Shown: piece by piece, positions 50,413 to 60,442 of the stretch
How positions within the stretch are numbered: the first letter of the stretch is position 1
Layout: every line of letters starts with the position of its first letter
Assembly: GCF_005144745.1 (NCBI RefSeq)
Contig: NZ_SWKK01000003.1
Coordinates: 248,001-312,000 of the forward strand
DNA length: 64,000 bases
Direction: 5' to 3'
DNA from: Flavobacterium sp. ASW18X
GTDB taxonomy: Bacteria; Bacteroidota; Bacteroidia; Flavobacteriales; Flavobacteriaceae
Translations under genes and position numbers: made by a program
The notes under the pieces: model-generated
Database searches by the model: none
Seen by the model: the letters and a program-made list of their open reading frames with translations, nothing else
What the model was told of the DNA's origin: nothing

Positions 50413-51381
50413 TTAAGCGTTTTGGGCTTTAAATTCTTTTAATTTTTCTATGAGTTGAGGTACCACTTCAAAGGCATCACCGACAATACCGTAGTCCGCT
50501 GCCTTAAAGAATGGTGCTTCTGGGTCATTATTGATTACTACCTTGGTTTTAGAGGCACTTACTCCTGCAAGATGCTGTATGGCTCCAGAAATACCAATAG
50601 CAATGTAAAGATTGCTAGCTACTGGTTTACCGGTCTGCCCAACGTGCTCACTATGTGGTCTCCAACCTAAGTCAGAAACCGGCTTAGAGCAAGCCGTTGC
50701 GGCACCGAGGACGTCTGCTAATTCTTCTATCAATCCCCAGTTTTCTGGTCCTTTAAGGCCTCTACCGCCAGAAACAACGACATCAGCATCTGCAATTGTA
50801 GCTTTGCCTACAACCTTATCCACCTCTACAGATTTTACACCTAAATCGGTGTCAGCTATCGTTGGAGCAAAAGCTTCAACACTGGCTGTAGTACTATTTT
50901 CTACAGTGCCGTAAGCATTGTTAGAAACGCCTACAATCTTAATTTCTGATGTAATCTCTGTATGTGCAAAGCCTTTGTTACTAAAAGCAGTACGCTTAAC
51001 AACAAAAGGGGCTGAGCTTTCTGGTGCAGCCACAACATTAGGAGCATACCCTGCTTTTAAAGTTCCTGCAAGGATGCCACCTAAAAACTTACTGTCTGCA
51101 CTAGAACTAATGATTACTACTTTAGCGCCTTCGGCTTCTACCGCTTGTGATATTGCACTGCTATAGGCCTTCGCATTAAAAACGCTTAATTGGTCGTTAC
51201 TTACATTAAGTACTTTGGCTACACCGTAAGTTCCCAATTCTGAAGCGTCTTCTACATTAAAGGTAATAGCAGTTACACTAGTGCCCATTTTTTGAGCTAC
51301 ATCATATGCATAAGAAGCTACTTCAAAAGCGTTCTTTTTTAATTTTCCTTTTTCTGATTCTGTATATACTAAAACTGACAT
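50413..51381 (-). CDS. etfA: Electron transfer flavoprotein alpha subunit
   Basis: Binds FAD and takes electrons from acyl-CoA dehydrogenases. The 322-residue protein has an N-terminal ETF domain and the C-terminal FAD domain with GRGLKGPENWGLIEELA, GATACSKPV, GQTGKPV and AIGISGAIQHLAG signatures and NNDPEAPFFKAADYGIVGD. Complete and typical. It lies 17 bases after etfB on the same strand, so the two are an operon. Confidence 0.97.
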   Translation of the reverse strand: MSVLVYTESEKGKLKKNAFEVASYAYDVAQKMGTSVTAITFNVEDASELGTYGVAKVLNVSNDQLSVFNAKAYSSAISQAVEAEGAKVVIISSSADSKFLGGILAGTLKAGYAPNVVAAPESSAPFVVKRTAFSNKGFAHTEITSEIKIVGVSNNAYGTVENSTTASVEAFAPTIADTDLGVKSVEVDKVVGKATIADADVVVSGGRGLKGPENWGLIEELADVLGAATACSKPVSDLGWRPHSEHVGQTGKPVASNLYIAIGISGAIQHLAGVSASKTKVVINNDPEAPFFKAADYGIVGDAFEVVPQLIEKLKEFKAQNA

Positions 51382-51398
51382 TTTCTTCTTGCTTTAAA

Positions 51399-52145
51399 TT
51401 AGATTACTTTGGCCTCATTGTGTAACAATGCAACTAACTCACCAACATTACCAGCGTCTACCAACTTAACAGGTCCTTTAGCTGCAGGCTTTTCAAAGCT
51501 TTGATCTGTTGTAAAACTTGCAGCATCCGCAGGAGGCACAACATTTAATGTTTTTTTACGAGCCATCATAATCCCTCTCATGTTAGGGATACGTAAATCG
51601 CTTTCTTCTACTAATCCTTTTTGACCACCGATAACTAGAGGTAAACTAGTACTCACTTTTTCTTTACCGCCATCTATTTCTCTAACAGCGGTTGCGTTGG
51701 TACCGTCTACTTCTAAGCCTATACATGTATTTACAAAATTCATTTCTAATAAAGAAGATAGGATACCAGGGACCATACCTCCATTGTAATCAATAGATTC
51801 ACGACCAGCTATAATTAAATCATAACCTCCATTCTTAACTACTTCTGCTAACTGGCTAGCAACAAAAAAACCATCTGTAGGCGTAGCATCTATTCTAATT
51901 CCCTCATCAGCACCAATAGCTAAGGCTTTTCTCATAGTTGGTTCCACGCTAGCATCACCAACCGTTGCAATGTGTACAGTAGCTCCTTGCTTTTCTTTAA
52001 ACCACATTGCTCTAGTAAGCCCAAACTCATCATTTGGATTTATCACAAATTGTACTCCATTTGTATCGAACTTGGTGTCACCGTCTGTAAAATTTATCTT
52101 AGAGGTGGTATCAGGTACGTTACTAATGCAAACTAATATTTTCAT
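51399..52145 (-). CDS. etfB: Electron transfer flavoprotein beta subunit
   Basis: Partner of EtfA, binds AMP. The 248-residue protein has the opening KILVCISNVPDT, NPNDEFGLTRAM, AGRESIDYNGGMVPG and LRIPNMRGIMMARKK. Standard length. It is first in the etfB-etfA operon and is divergent from pdhB with a 161-base gap that holds a 28-bp palindrome, which points to substrate-responsive control. Confidence 0.97.
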   Translation of the reverse strand: MKILVCISNVPDTTSKINFTDGDTKFDTNGVQFVINPNDEFGLTRAMWFKEKQGATVHIATVGDASVEPTMRKALAIGADEGIRIDATPTDGFFVASQLAEVVKNGGYDLIIAGRESIDYNGGMVPGILSSLLEMNFVNTCIGLEVDGTNATAVREIDGGKEKVSTSLPLVIGGQKGLVEESDLRIPNMRGIMMARKKTLNVVPPADAASFTTDQSFEKPAAKGPVKLVDAGNVGELVALLHNEAKVI

Positions 52146-52191
52146 AGTATTAGGTTAATTTATTACGACTGTAAAGATAACGATTTTTCCC

Positions 52192-52219
52192 AAATTTATT
52201 ATGCATGCATAATAAATTT
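52192..52219. promoter_or_regulatory. 28-bp perfect palindrome, candidate operator for etfBA and pdhB
   Basis: Fourteen bases AAATTTATTATGCA followed exactly by their reverse complement. The central 16 bases equal the palindrome at 28358-28373. It lies 46 bases upstream of etfB and 87 bases upstream of pdhB. Confidence 0.6.
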
Positions 52220-52266
52220 TGTCATTTTTTTGTTTTTTGTGGGTAATCCGTTCCTGTATTATTTCC

Positions 52267-52274
52267 TATTTTTG
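52267..52274 (+). promoter_or_regulatory. -7 promoter box upstream of pdhB
   Basis: TATTTTTG, exact TAnnTTTG match, 32 bases before the pdhB ATG. A TTTG lies about 27 bases upstream, longer than ideal spacing. Confidence 0.5.
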
Positions 52275-52306
52275 CTAGCATTTAAAATAAACCACTCCAG
52301 TTATAT

Positions 52307-53287
52307 ATGAAGACATTACAATTTAGACAGGCTATAGCAGAGGCCATGTCCGAGGAAATGAGAAGGGATGAGTCCATTTACCTTATGGGAGAAGAGGTTG
52401 CAGAGTATAATGGCGCTTATAAGGCTTCTAAAGGAATGTTAGATGAGTTTGGTCCAGACCGTGTTTTGGATACTCCTATCTCTGAGCTTGGCTTTGCCGG
52501 TATTGGAGTGGGGTCTGCCATGAATGGTAACCGCCCTATTATTGAGTTTATGACCTTTAATTTCTCTTTGGTAGGGATTGACCAAATAATTAACAACGCA
52601 GCAAAAATTAGACAGATGTCTGGCGGTCAGTTTGATTGCCCTATAGTATTTCGTGGTCCTACAGCCTCCGCAGGACAATTAGCAGCAACACACTCACAAG
52701 CTTTTGAAAGTTGGTATGCTAACTGTCCGGGTCTTAAAGTGGTAGTGCCATCTAACCCAGCAGACGCAAAAGGCTTATTAAAAGCATCTATTAGAGATAA
52801 CGACCCGGTTATCTTTATGGAGTCAGAGCAAATGTATGGGGATAAGGGTGAAGTTCCAGAAGGGGAATATACTATTCCTCTAGGTGTTGCAGAAATTAAA
52901 AGAGAAGGTAAGGATGTTACCATAGTTTCTTTTGGTAAAATAATAAAGGAAGCATACAAAGCTGCAGACGAGTTAGAAAAAGAAGGTATTTCTTGTGAGG
53001 TTATCGATTTAAGAACGGTACGTCCTATGGATCATGAGACCATCTTAAACTCGGTTAAGAAAACCAATAGATTGGTAATTTTAGAAGAAGCTTGGCCATT
53101 TGGCAACGTTGCTACTGAGATAACGTATCAGGTACAAGAGAAAGCGTTTGATTATCTAGATGCTCCTATTATAAAAATTAACACCGCAGACACACCTGCG
53201 CCATACTCTCCTGTTTTATTAGAAGAGTGGTTGCCAAACAGTGACGATGTGGTAAAGGCTGTTAAGAAAGTGTTATATAAAGACTAA
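52307..53287 (+). CDS. pdhB: Pyruvate dehydrogenase E1 component beta subunit
   Basis: Part of the thiamine diphosphate E1 heterotetramer converting pyruvate to acetyl groups. The 326-residue protein has LMGEEVAEYNGAYKAS, DTPISELGFAGIGVGSA (with the catalytic glutamate), VVVPSNPADAKGL and IDLRTVRPMD, closest to mitochondrial-type PdhB rather than branched-chain subunits. No pdhA or E2 gene is adjacent, so the complex is encoded at more than one place. A strong terminator follows. Confidence 0.93.
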   Translation: MKTLQFRQAIAEAMSEEMRRDESIYLMGEEVAEYNGAYKASKGMLDEFGPDRVLDTPISELGFAGIGVGSAMNGNRPIIEFMTFNFSLVGIDQIINNAAKIRQMSGGQFDCPIVFRGPTASAGQLAATHSQAFESWYANCPGLKVVVPSNPADAKGLLKASIRDNDPVIFMESEQMYGDKGEVPEGEYTIPLGVAEIKREGKDVTIVSFGKIIKEAYKAADELEKEGISCEVIDLRTVRPMDHETILNSVKKTNRLVILEEAWPFGNVATEITYQVQEKAFDYLDAPIIKINTADTPAPYSPVLLEEWLPNSDDVVKAVKKVLYKD

Positions 53288-53311
53288 TGCGATATATCTA
53301 AGGTATATTAG

Positions 53312-53345
53312 CCCCGTCAAAAAATCTTTTGACGGGGTTTTTCTT
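53312..53345 (+). terminator. Rho-independent terminator of pdhB
   Basis: Stem CCCCGTCAAAA/TTTTGACGGGG with loop AATC, then TTTTTC. Confidence 0.9.
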
Positions 53346-53434
53346 TTAATGTATAAGTGTCTAATTCTGCAAACAGGTGTCTTATACTAACAGATTGTGG
53401 ATGGGATGGCAGTCCCAAGGTAGAAACAGACTAC

Positions 53435-55930
53435 ATGCAAAAAATCTTAAGTTACTTATTCTTTATATGTTTTATCACTGCTTATGCCCAAACCAAAGTT
53501 GGTGGTATGGTGGTAGATGAGTTTGGGGAAGGGGTTCCCTTTGCTAATATTTTATTCAAGGATTCTTCAGAAGGTACTATTACAAATGATAATGGTAGGT
53601 TTTATCTAGAGTCTGATAATACTTTTGAAATCCTAGTGGTTTCTTATGTTGGCTATGATACCAAAGAAATTGTATTGCCTAAAAAAGTAAACTACAACAT
53701 GGAGATTGTGTTGGTAGAAGCAGCACAACAATTAAATGAAGTTGTAGTATATACTGGGAAACAATCAAAAAAAAATAATCCAGCTATTGAAATTCTTAAA
53801 AAAGTTTGGGCCAAGAAGAGAGAAAACGGGGTATATAAATACAATAGTTATGAATACGATAAGTATGAAAAGGTTGAGTTTGATTTAAATACCATAGACA
53901 GCTCGCTTATAAAGAGTAAAATGTTTCGTGGGTTAGAGTTTATGTTTGATGATTTAGATACTTCCCGAATCACAGGGAAAACCTACCTGCCAATGTTCCT
54001 TAATGAAGTCTTTTCTAAAGTTTATGGTGATAACAAACAAAACCTGAAGAAAGAAGATGTTTTAGGGAATAAAAGTTCTGGTTTTGCAGGAAATCAGGCA
54101 ATAACGGCATTTGTAGAAGACTTATATTCAGATTACGACATCTACAACAATTATCTTAAGTTTTACGATAAAAGCTTTACAAGTCCAATTTCTAAAACAG
54201 GTGTAGATACTTATAATTATGTGCTAGCAGATAGTACCTTTATAGATAACAAATGGTGCTACAATATTATTTACTATCCCAGAAGAAAGAACGAACTTAC
54301 TTTTAAGGGCGATTTCTGGATTGCAGACACCTCCTTTGCTGTCAAAAAAATTAATATGGAGGTCACTAAAAGTGCCAACATCAATTGGGTAAAGGATATT
54401 TACATTGAGCAAGATTTTGATGTTGTCAGTGATTCGGTCTTTTTATTGAAACGAGATTATATGCTTACTGATTTTGCGTTCAGTAAAAAAGAAGATTCCC
54501 GAGGCGTTTATGGTAAACGTACTACCGTATATGATCATTACAATTTTAATCTAGACCGTCCAGAAGCCTTTTATAAGTCAGAAAGCGACCCTTATGACCC
54601 AAGGGTGTTTGATCGGGATAGCGTCTTTTGGAAAAATGCTCGTTTAGAACAATTGAATGATGATGAAGAAGGCATTTTTCAGTTATTAGATACGCTTAAA
54701 ACAGTACCAAAATTCAGAACTTATTACGATGTGGTAAGTATTCTGGGTTCTGGCTATGTAGAAATAGATAAATGGAATGTAGATATAGGGGACGTATACA
54801 GTACTTTCGGTTTTAATGATGCAGAAGGTATACGAGTACGTGGTGGCGCAAGAACTTATTTTGGCCAGAATGATCCATGGCGTGTAGAAGCCTATACCGC
54901 TTATGGTTTTGAAGATAAAAAATTTAAATACGGTATTTCTGGTAAAGTGTTATTAGACCGCAAGAATAGGATTATCCTATCTGGTGGTAATCGTAGAGAT
55001 ATTGAACAATTAGGGTTAAGCCTTACCAGTACTACAGATGTTCTGGGCAGAAGCATCGCCTCCTCTTCCTTAGTTTCTGTGGGGAGTAACAACAGGCTTA
55101 CGAATATTAATCTCTCTGTATTGAATTTAGAAATAGAACCTGTAAAAAACCTTCGGTTTAATGTAGGTACTTCTTTTAGAACATTAAGTTCTGCCTTGCC
55201 AGAAGCGTTTAGTTTGGCTTATGTAGACCCGAGTTCAGAGACTGGTATTTCTTCAGAAATCAAACAATTCGACATTAATACGTCTATCATTTTTACACCA
55301 GGTAGAAGGACTATTGGTTACGGTGTGGAGCGTTCAGATATAGATGATGACATCAGCACTATTGTCTTAAATTATACCAAAGGGTCAAAAGGTTTTTTAG
55401 AAAGCGATTTTGATTACGAGCGTTTGCAATTTAGCTATACGCAACCATGGCAATTAGGTGGTTTTGGTAGGTTGCTAACTTCTGTAGAATTGGGTAAAAC
55501 GTTTGGCGAGGTACCATTAGGATTATTGAGTGTTATACCGGGTAACCAAACCCTTTTTACCATTTATAATACCTTTCCAAATTTAGATTTTTATGAGTTT
55601 GTAACGGATACCTATGCTACAGTTCATTTAGAACATAACTTTAATGGAAGAATTTTTTCTAGAATACCAGTAATTAGAAACTGGAATTTAAGAGAGATAG
55701 TAGGGGTACGCGCAGCCTGGGGTAGCATCTCTGATGAAAATATAGCATTGAGTAGTCCTACAAATATTCCGCTAATTGCCCCTAATAATACACCATACTG
55801 GGAATATTCTTTTGGAGTTGGTAATATTTTTAAGATTTTTAGATTGGATTTCAATTTTAGGGGTAACTATTTAGATGCTCCAAATGCCAGGTCCTTTGGT
55901 ATAACAGGTTCTTTCGGATTTAACTTTTAG
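53435..55930 (+). CDS. DUF5686 carboxypeptidase-like regulatory domain outer-membrane protein
   Basis: An 831-residue protein with signal peptide (MQKILSYLFFICFITAYA), a carboxypeptidase-regulatory-like domain (about 20-100, GMVVDEFGEGVPFANILF and SYVGYDTKEI), a DUF5686 region (about 110-420), and a C-terminal beta-barrel ending in a phenylalanine. The family is widespread in Bacteroidota and of unknown role, perhaps surface assembly. The start ATG at 53435 is chosen because the preceding 26 in-frame residues would bury the signal peptide. A 50-base gap and a -7 box precede ppa. Confidence 0.86.
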   Translation: MQKILSYLFFICFITAYAQTKVGGMVVDEFGEGVPFANILFKDSSEGTITNDNGRFYLESDNTFEILVVSYVGYDTKEIVLPKKVNYNMEIVLVEAAQQLNEVVVYTGKQSKKNNPAIEILKKVWAKKRENGVYKYNSYEYDKYEKVEFDLNTIDSSLIKSKMFRGLEFMFDDLDTSRITGKTYLPMFLNEVFSKVYGDNKQNLKKEDVLGNKSSGFAGNQAITAFVEDLYSDYDIYNNYLKFYDKSFTSPISKTGVDTYNYVLADSTFIDNKWCYNIIYYPRRKNELTFKGDFWIADTSFAVKKINMEVTKSANINWVKDIYIEQDFDVVSDSVFLLKRDYMLTDFAFSKKEDSRGVYGKRTTVYDHYNFNLDRPEAFYKSESDPYDPRVFDRDSVFWKNARLEQLNDDEEGIFQLLDTLKTVPKFRTYYDVVSILGSGYVEIDKWNVDIGDVYSTFGFNDAEGIRVRGGARTYFGQNDPWRVEAYTAYGFEDKKFKYGISGKVLLDRKNRIILSGGNRRDIEQLGLSLTSTTDVLGRSIASSSLVSVGSNNRLTNINLSVLNLEIEPVKNLRFNVGTSFRTLSSALPEAFSLAYVDPSSETGISSEIKQFDINTSIIFTPGRRTIGYGVERSDIDDDISTIVLNYTKGSKGFLESDFDYERLQFSYTQPWQLGGFGRLLTSVELGKTFGEVPLGLLSVIPGNQTLFTIYNTFPNLDFYEFVTDTYATVHLEHNFNGRIFSRIPVIRNWNLREIVGVRAAWGSISDENIALSSPTNIPLIAPNNTPYWEYSFGVGNIFKIFRLDFNFRGNYLDAPNARSFGITGSFGFNF

Positions 55931-55974
55931 ATAAGAATTGAACTACAATTAACATAGAAATCCTTCGTTTAAGT

Positions 55975-55982
55975 TACTTTTG
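55975..55982 (+). promoter_or_regulatory. -7 promoter box upstream of ppa
   Basis: TACTTTTG, exact TAnnTTTG match, 18 bases before the ppa ATG at 56001. Confidence 0.55.
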
Positions 55983-56000
55983 CAACCTAAATTTTTAAAT

Positions 56001-56549
56001 ATGGCTAAGCAAGCAGGAGAAAATAAAGGAAAAAATACAATCACATTTGACGTTCTTATTGAAATTCCTAAAGGAAGTAGAAACAAATATGAGTACGATT
56101 TTGCCCTGAATAAAATCCGTTTTGATAGAACATTATTCTCATCTATGATGTATCCAGGAGACTATGGTTTTGTGCCAGAAACCTTGGCATTAGATAAAGA
56201 TCCGTTAGACGTGCTGGTATTAGGTACGGAGCCTACCTTTCCTATGGTAGTAATGGAGGTGAGACCAATTGGTGTTTTTCATATGACAGATGAAAAAGGT
56301 CCAGATGAAAAGATTATCTGTGTTCCTGTTAACGATCCCGTTTGGAACAGAAAAAAGGATATCAGTGAAATAAATCCACACCGAATGAAAGAGATAGAAC
56401 ATTTCTTTGCAGTATACAAGGATTTAGAAGAGAAAAAGGTAGATACTGGCGGTTGGGGAGATGCTCAAGAAGCGATTAAAATCTACCATGAATGTGTAGA
56501 GCGTTATGAGAATAGCGAACACAAAGCAAACAGAACTTTTATGATATAA
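56001..56549 (+). CDS. ppa: Inorganic pyrophosphatase, family I
   Basis: Hydrolyses pyrophosphate in the cytosol. The 182-residue protein has the family I metal-binding site DKDPLDVLVLG, EIPKGSRNKYEYD, and PGDYGFVPETL. The start at 56001 (MAKQAGENKGK) is taken because a -7 box covers the upstream in-frame codons. It is followed by a strong terminator and then by the membrane pyrophosphatase gene, so a soluble and an energy-conserving enzyme for the same substrate sit together. Confidence 0.95.
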   Translation: MAKQAGENKGKNTITFDVLIEIPKGSRNKYEYDFALNKIRFDRTLFSSMMYPGDYGFVPETLALDKDPLDVLVLGTEPTFPMVVMEVRPIGVFHMTDEKGPDEKIICVPVNDPVWNRKKDISEINPHRMKEIEHFFAVYKDLEEKKVDTGGWGDAQEAIKIYHECVERYENSEHKANRTFMI

Positions 56550-56570
56550 GGTTAGTTATCGCCACAATAT

Positions 56571-56606
56571 AAAGCCATCTTTTCTTAAAAAAGATGGCTT
56601 TTTTTA
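56571..56606 (+). terminator. Rho-independent terminator of ppa
   Basis: Stem AAAGCCATCTTTT/AAAAGATGGCTTT with a five-base loop and a T-run. Confidence 0.9.
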
Positions 56607-56687
56607 TTCAGGTACATTTTCTTACATTTATGAAATGTTGAAAAATTTAACATAATCATAATTAACTAACTAAACTGAATTGAAATT

Positions 56688-59084
56688 ATGGAGCAACTTG
56701 TGAATTTTCTGCCTGCATTTGGGGTATTGGCCTTATTGTATGTCTTTATTAAAAGTGGTTGGGTTTCCAAACAAGACGTGGGAGAAGAAAAAATGGCACG
56801 TATAGCAAAAAACATTGCAGACGGTGCCATGTCTTTTTTAAAGGCAGAATATAAAATACTAGCCGTATTTGTTTTAGCTGTGGCCGTTTTACTCTTCTTT
56901 AAGGGGAGTAATGAAGAAGGCTCTAATGGCCTAGTGGCGGTATCTTTTATTGTTGGGGCCATATGTTCTGCGTTAGCCGGTTTTATAGGGATGAAGGTAG
57001 CTACCAAAGCTAATGTCCGTACTACCCAGGCAGCAAGAACTTCGCTAGGAAAAGCCTTAGAAGTGGCCTTTGCTGGTGGAGCTGTAATGGGGCTTGGCGT
57101 AGTAGGTTTGGGCGTACTTGGCTTAAGTGGTTTATTCATGATTTATAGTGGTCAGGGTTGGGCTTTGGGGGAAGTCCTTAATGTGCTTTCTGGATTTTCT
57201 TTGGGAGCTTCTTCCATAGCGTTATTTGCGCGCGTAGGCGGGGGTATTTACACAAAAGCTGCCGATGTTGGTGCAGATTTGGTAGGTAAAGTAGAAGCGG
57301 GTATTCCAGAAGACCATCCACTAAACCCTGCTACAATAGCGGACAATGTAGGGGATAATGTAGGGGATGTTGCAGGTATGGGAGCGGACCTTTTTGAATC
57401 TTACGTAGGTTCTATTATTGGTACTATGGTATTAGGTGCTGCATTTACGCAAATTCCAGCTTTTCAATCATCTTTTGATGGGTTGGGCGCAGTCTATCTT
57501 CCGCTAGTACTTGCGGCAGTAGGTATTATTATGTCTATTATAGGTACCTTTTTTGTTAAAGTAAAAGACGGAGGTAATCCCCAAACAGCACTAAATATAG
57601 GTGAATTTGGTTCTGCTGGATTGATGCTGGTGGCTTGTTATTTTATTATACAAATGATGCTGCCAGAAAGTTGGTCTTTCAACGGTGTAGAATACGGTTC
57701 TTTAGGAGTATTTATAGCTGTTTTGGCTGGTTTAATTGCTGGTTTGGCCGTTGGTAAGGTAACCGAGTATTATACCGGTACCGGTACTAAACCTGTAAAT
57801 AGTATCGTACGTCAATCAGAAACTGGTGCGGCTACCAATATTATTTCTGGTTTGGGCGTAGGGATGATGTCTACCATGTTTCCTATCTTGTTAATTGCTG
57901 CAGCTATTTTGGTATCTCACCATTTTGCGGGATTGTATGGTATTGCTATTGCCGCGGTGGGGATGTTAGCAAATACTGGAATACAGTTAGCGGTAGATGC
58001 GTACGGACCTATTTCTGATAATGCTGGAGGTATTGCAGAAATGGCAGAATTACCCAGTGAAGTCCGCGAGCGAACCGATAAATTAGATGCAGTTGGTAAT
58101 ACAACAGCGGCTATTGGTAAAGGATTTGCAATTGCTTCTGCGGCCTTAACAGCTTTGGCCTTATTTGCAGCTTTTATGCAAACGGCAGGCGTAACGGGTA
58201 TAGATGTTTCTAAGCCTACAGTAATGGCAGGTTTATTAATTGGTGGTATGCTACCATTCGTATTTTCAGCCTTATCCATGAATGCAGTAGGTAGAGCAGC
58301 GATGGCTATGATAGAAGAGGTGAGAAGGCAGTTTAGAGATATACCACAACTTAAAGCAGCTTTAGAAGTAATGAGAGCGGTAGATTCTGATATGTCTAAA
58401 GCTACGCCCGAGCAACGTGCGACTTTTGATGCTGCGGATGGGGTAGCAGAGTATGATAAGTGCGTAGCTATTTCTACACAAGCTTCTATTAGAGAAATGG
58501 TACTTCCTGGATTACTAGCTATTGCTGTGCCGGTTGCCATCGGTTTTATAGGTGGAGCAGAAATGTTAGGTGGACTTTTAGCAGGAGTGACTACAGCGGG
58601 AGTCCTTATGGCGATATTTCAGTCTAATGCTGGTGGTGCATGGGATAATGCTAAAAAAACAATAGAGAGTGATGGTAGAAAAGGCTCGGATGCCCACAAG
58701 GCAGCAGTAGTAGGGGATACCGTTGGGGATCCTTTTAAGGATACTTCTGGTCCTTCTTTAAATATTTTATTAAAGTTGATGAGCGTAGTAGCATTGGTCA
58801 TTGCACCCAGTTTAACCAGCATGTCTGCAACTGATGACATAAGCATGTTAAAAGAGGATGGCAAATCTATTACGATGACTACGGACAAGGGGATAGAGAC
58901 ACAACAAGTAGAGAAGCAAATCCGTGTAGAAATGAGTAATACGGAGAAGGGTGCATTTAAGGCAATATTAACCGAAACTACTACGGTCAATGGTAAAGTG
59001 ACAGAAGAAACAAAAGAGTTTTCTGGAGCAACTAAAGAGGAGGTGCAAAAAGCAATAGATGCTTATACACAAAAAAAAGAATAA
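56688..59084 (+). CDS. hppA: Membrane pyrophosphatase (sodium-pumping type, K+-dependent)
   Basis: Couples pyrophosphate hydrolysis to ion export. The 798-residue protein has about 16 helices and the conserved acidic loops [38 protein letters not shown] and [19 protein letters not shown]. The [10 protein letters not shown] motif has alanine where K+-independent enzymes have lysine, so it is K+-dependent; the Na+ specificity is inferred from family habit and habitat. Beyond the last helix (residue about 710) is an 88-residue polar tail, expected in the periplasm, that is not part of the core enzyme. Confidence 0.94.
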   Translation: MEQLVNFLPAFGVLALLYVFIKSGWVSKQDVGEEKMARIAKNIADGAMSFLKAEYKILAVFVLAVAVLLFFKGSNEEGSNGLVAVSFIVGAICSALAGFIGMKVATKANVRTTQAARTSLGKALEVAFAGGAVMGLGVVGLGVLGLSGLFMIYSGQGWALGEVLNVLSGFSLGASSIALFARVGGGIYTKAADVGADLVGKVEAGIPEDHPLNPATIADNVGDNVGDVAGMGADLFESYVGSIIGTMVLGAAFTQIPAFQSSFDGLGAVYLPLVLAAVGIIMSIIGTFFVKVKDGGNPQTALNIGEFGSAGLMLVACYFIIQMMLPESWSFNGVEYGSLGVFIAVLAGLIAGLAVGKVTEYYTGTGTKPVNSIVRQSETGAATNIISGLGVGMMSTMFPILLIAAAILVSHHFAGLYGIAIAAVGMLANTGIQLAVDAYGPISDNAGGIAEMAELPSEVRERTDKLDAVGNTTAAIGKGFAIASAALTALALFAAFMQTAGVTGIDVSKPTVMAGLLIGGMLPFVFSALSMNAVGRAAMAMIEEVRRQFRDIPQLKAALEVMRAVDSDMSKATPEQRATFDAADGVAEYDKCVAISTQASIREMVLPGLLAIAVPVAIGFIGGAEMLGGLLAGVTTAGVLMAIFQSNAGGAWDNAKKTIESDGRKGSDAHKAAVVGDTVGDPFKDTSGPSLNILLKLMSVVALVIAPSLTSMSATDDISMLKEDGKSITMTTDKGIETQQVEKQIRVEMSNTEKGAFKAILTETTTVNGKVTEETKEFSGATKEEVQKAIDAYTQKKE

Positions 59085-59108
59085 GGCATAACTTCCCCGA
59101 GTTATTGT

Positions 59109-59147
59109 TAAGGAGCTACAATTTACAAAGTAGCTCCTTAGTTTTTT
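59109..59147 (+). terminator. Rho-independent terminator of hppA
   Basis: Perfect 11-bp stem TAAGGAGCTAC/GTAGCTCCTTA with a 10-base loop, followed by six T residues that overlap the tonB stop on the other strand. Confidence 0.88.
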
Positions 59148-59850
59148 ATTGTAATTTAAAATTGATAGGGATAGAAAAAGGAACCTTTACGGGTCTACCT
59201 CTTTGCTTTCCAGGTTGCATGGTGGGCAGTTTACTCATAATCCGGGCGGCTTCTTTTTCTAATAGCTCATGAGGTCCACGCATTTTTATATTTGTAATGT
59301 AACCGCCTTTATCAATGGTAAAAAGTACGTGTACTTTACCTTGTAACTGCATGTCTATAGCAGTTTCAGGGTATTTAAAGGTTTTCTTTATATGTTTTAG
59401 CATCATTTCTTGAAAACAAGCTTTTTTATCGGTAGCACCTTCGCAACCTGGAAAAATAGGGGCGTCTTCTACCGCAATAAAAGAGACTTCTTCTTCCTCT
59501 TCTACAGCTAGCGTTTCTATCGCTGTATAGTCTAGCTCAGTTAAATCATCTGTAGATTCAGGAAGATTAATAATGCTTTCAGGAACCTCAACATCATCTT
59601 CTTTTATAGTTATAATTGCAGGTGATTTTATTATTGGTTTAGGTGGCTCTGGTAGCTGTTGTAGGGTGATGGGGACTTCTTCATCTATAGAAATCAATGC
59701 TATACCGTTCTGTGCCTTAGGTGTCGCTTTAGCGAATGATTTCCATTCTATGGCGATATAACTTAGGGCTAAAATAAAAGCTAAACCGGCAACAAAGAAG
59801 GTGCCGGAATGCTTTTCTACTTGTAAATTAGGATGTTTTTTAGCTTTCAT
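59146..59850 (-). CDS. Energy transducer TonB
   Basis: A 234-residue protein linking inner-membrane proton force to outer-membrane receptors. It has one N-terminal membrane helix (about 17-36), a proline/acid-rich linker, and the C-terminal TonB domain with KYPETAIDMQLQGKVHVLFTI, the conserved GPHELLEKEA helix and VPFSIPINFKL end. No exbB/exbD is adjacent. The start at 59850 is used; an ATG at 59856 is equally possible. It is monocistronic. Confidence 0.9.
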   Translation of the reverse strand: MKAKKHPNLQVEKHSGTFFVAGLAFILALSYIAIEWKSFAKATPKAQNGIALISIDEEVPITLQQLPEPPKPIIKSPAIITIKEDDVEVPESIINLPESTDDLTELDYTAIETLAVEEEEEVSFIAVEDAPIFPGCEGATDKKACFQEMMLKHIKKTFKYPETAIDMQLQGKVHVLFTIDKGGYITNIKMRGPHELLEKEAARIMSKLPTMQPGKQRGRPVKVPFSIPINFKLQ

Positions 59851-59998
59851 AAACATTTGGTTTTAGGATTATGCTTATGAAAGTAGGTGTTGTATTATCG
59901 TTTAAAAATTAGGGATGAGTAAACTCCTTGGTTGAATGAGCTAACGCATCTTAAACAATAAGGTTGATGGTTGTGTTGTGCGGATAGGCACAATTTTT

Positions 59999-60442
59999 TT
60001 AAATCACTGATCGGTACTTCTTTGGTTTGTTTCCTAATTCATTGGCCCATTCTATGGCGTCTTCTAAATCCAGAAATGTTTGCATTTGATTGCGCATAAA
60101 CATTTTTTCTAATAAAGAATTAGACCAAGATTTACCTTTTTTCTGAGTAACTATTGCATAGCCTTTTAAAGAATAGCTAAATCTAAAAAAGTGAATCCAA
60201 TCACTTGGTACCACAGAATAGTTGTTAACGCGGTTAGAGATGTAAACCACCTCTTTGCCATTATGGTCATATAAATTGGTAAGTTCTTCTACCACTTGTT
60301 TGGCGTGGTCTTTCCAGTTAAATACGATATCTTCTTTAACTTCTGCGACCACAAAATTTTCAAAAAGATAATAATCGCCAAAAGGATAATTTATTTCCTG
60401 AATGGCATCTTTGTAATAGGGGGATTCTTTTACACTTGTCAT
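59999..60442 (-). CDS. Conserved flavobacterial protein of unknown function, 147 aa
   Basis: A soluble 147-residue protein with alternating strands and helices. The sequence NLYDHNGKEVVYISNRVNNYSV followed by a C-terminal FLDLEDAIEWANEL helix resembles the SpoIIAA/STAS-like fold of small proteins in this phylum. It lacks catalytic motifs and a signal peptide. I recognise no characterised relative; the function is left open. Confidence 0.6.
   Translation of the reverse strand: MTSVKESPYYKDAIQEINYPFGDYYLFENFVVAEVKEDIVFNWKDHAKQVVEELTNLYDHNGKEVVYISNRVNNYSVVPSDWIHFFRFSYSLKGYAIVTQKKGKSWSNSLLEKMFMRNQMQTFLDLEDAIEWANELGNKPKKYRSVI

Noticed and set aside
53357-53434. Longer N-terminus for the DUF5686 protein
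   Set aside because: The extra 26 residues precede a good signal peptide at the ATG 53435 and overlap the terminator region of pdhB.
57917-58540. Long open frame on the strand opposite hppA
   Set aside because: It is a shadow of the conserved hppA coding sequence, with biased alanine/serine composition and no family match.
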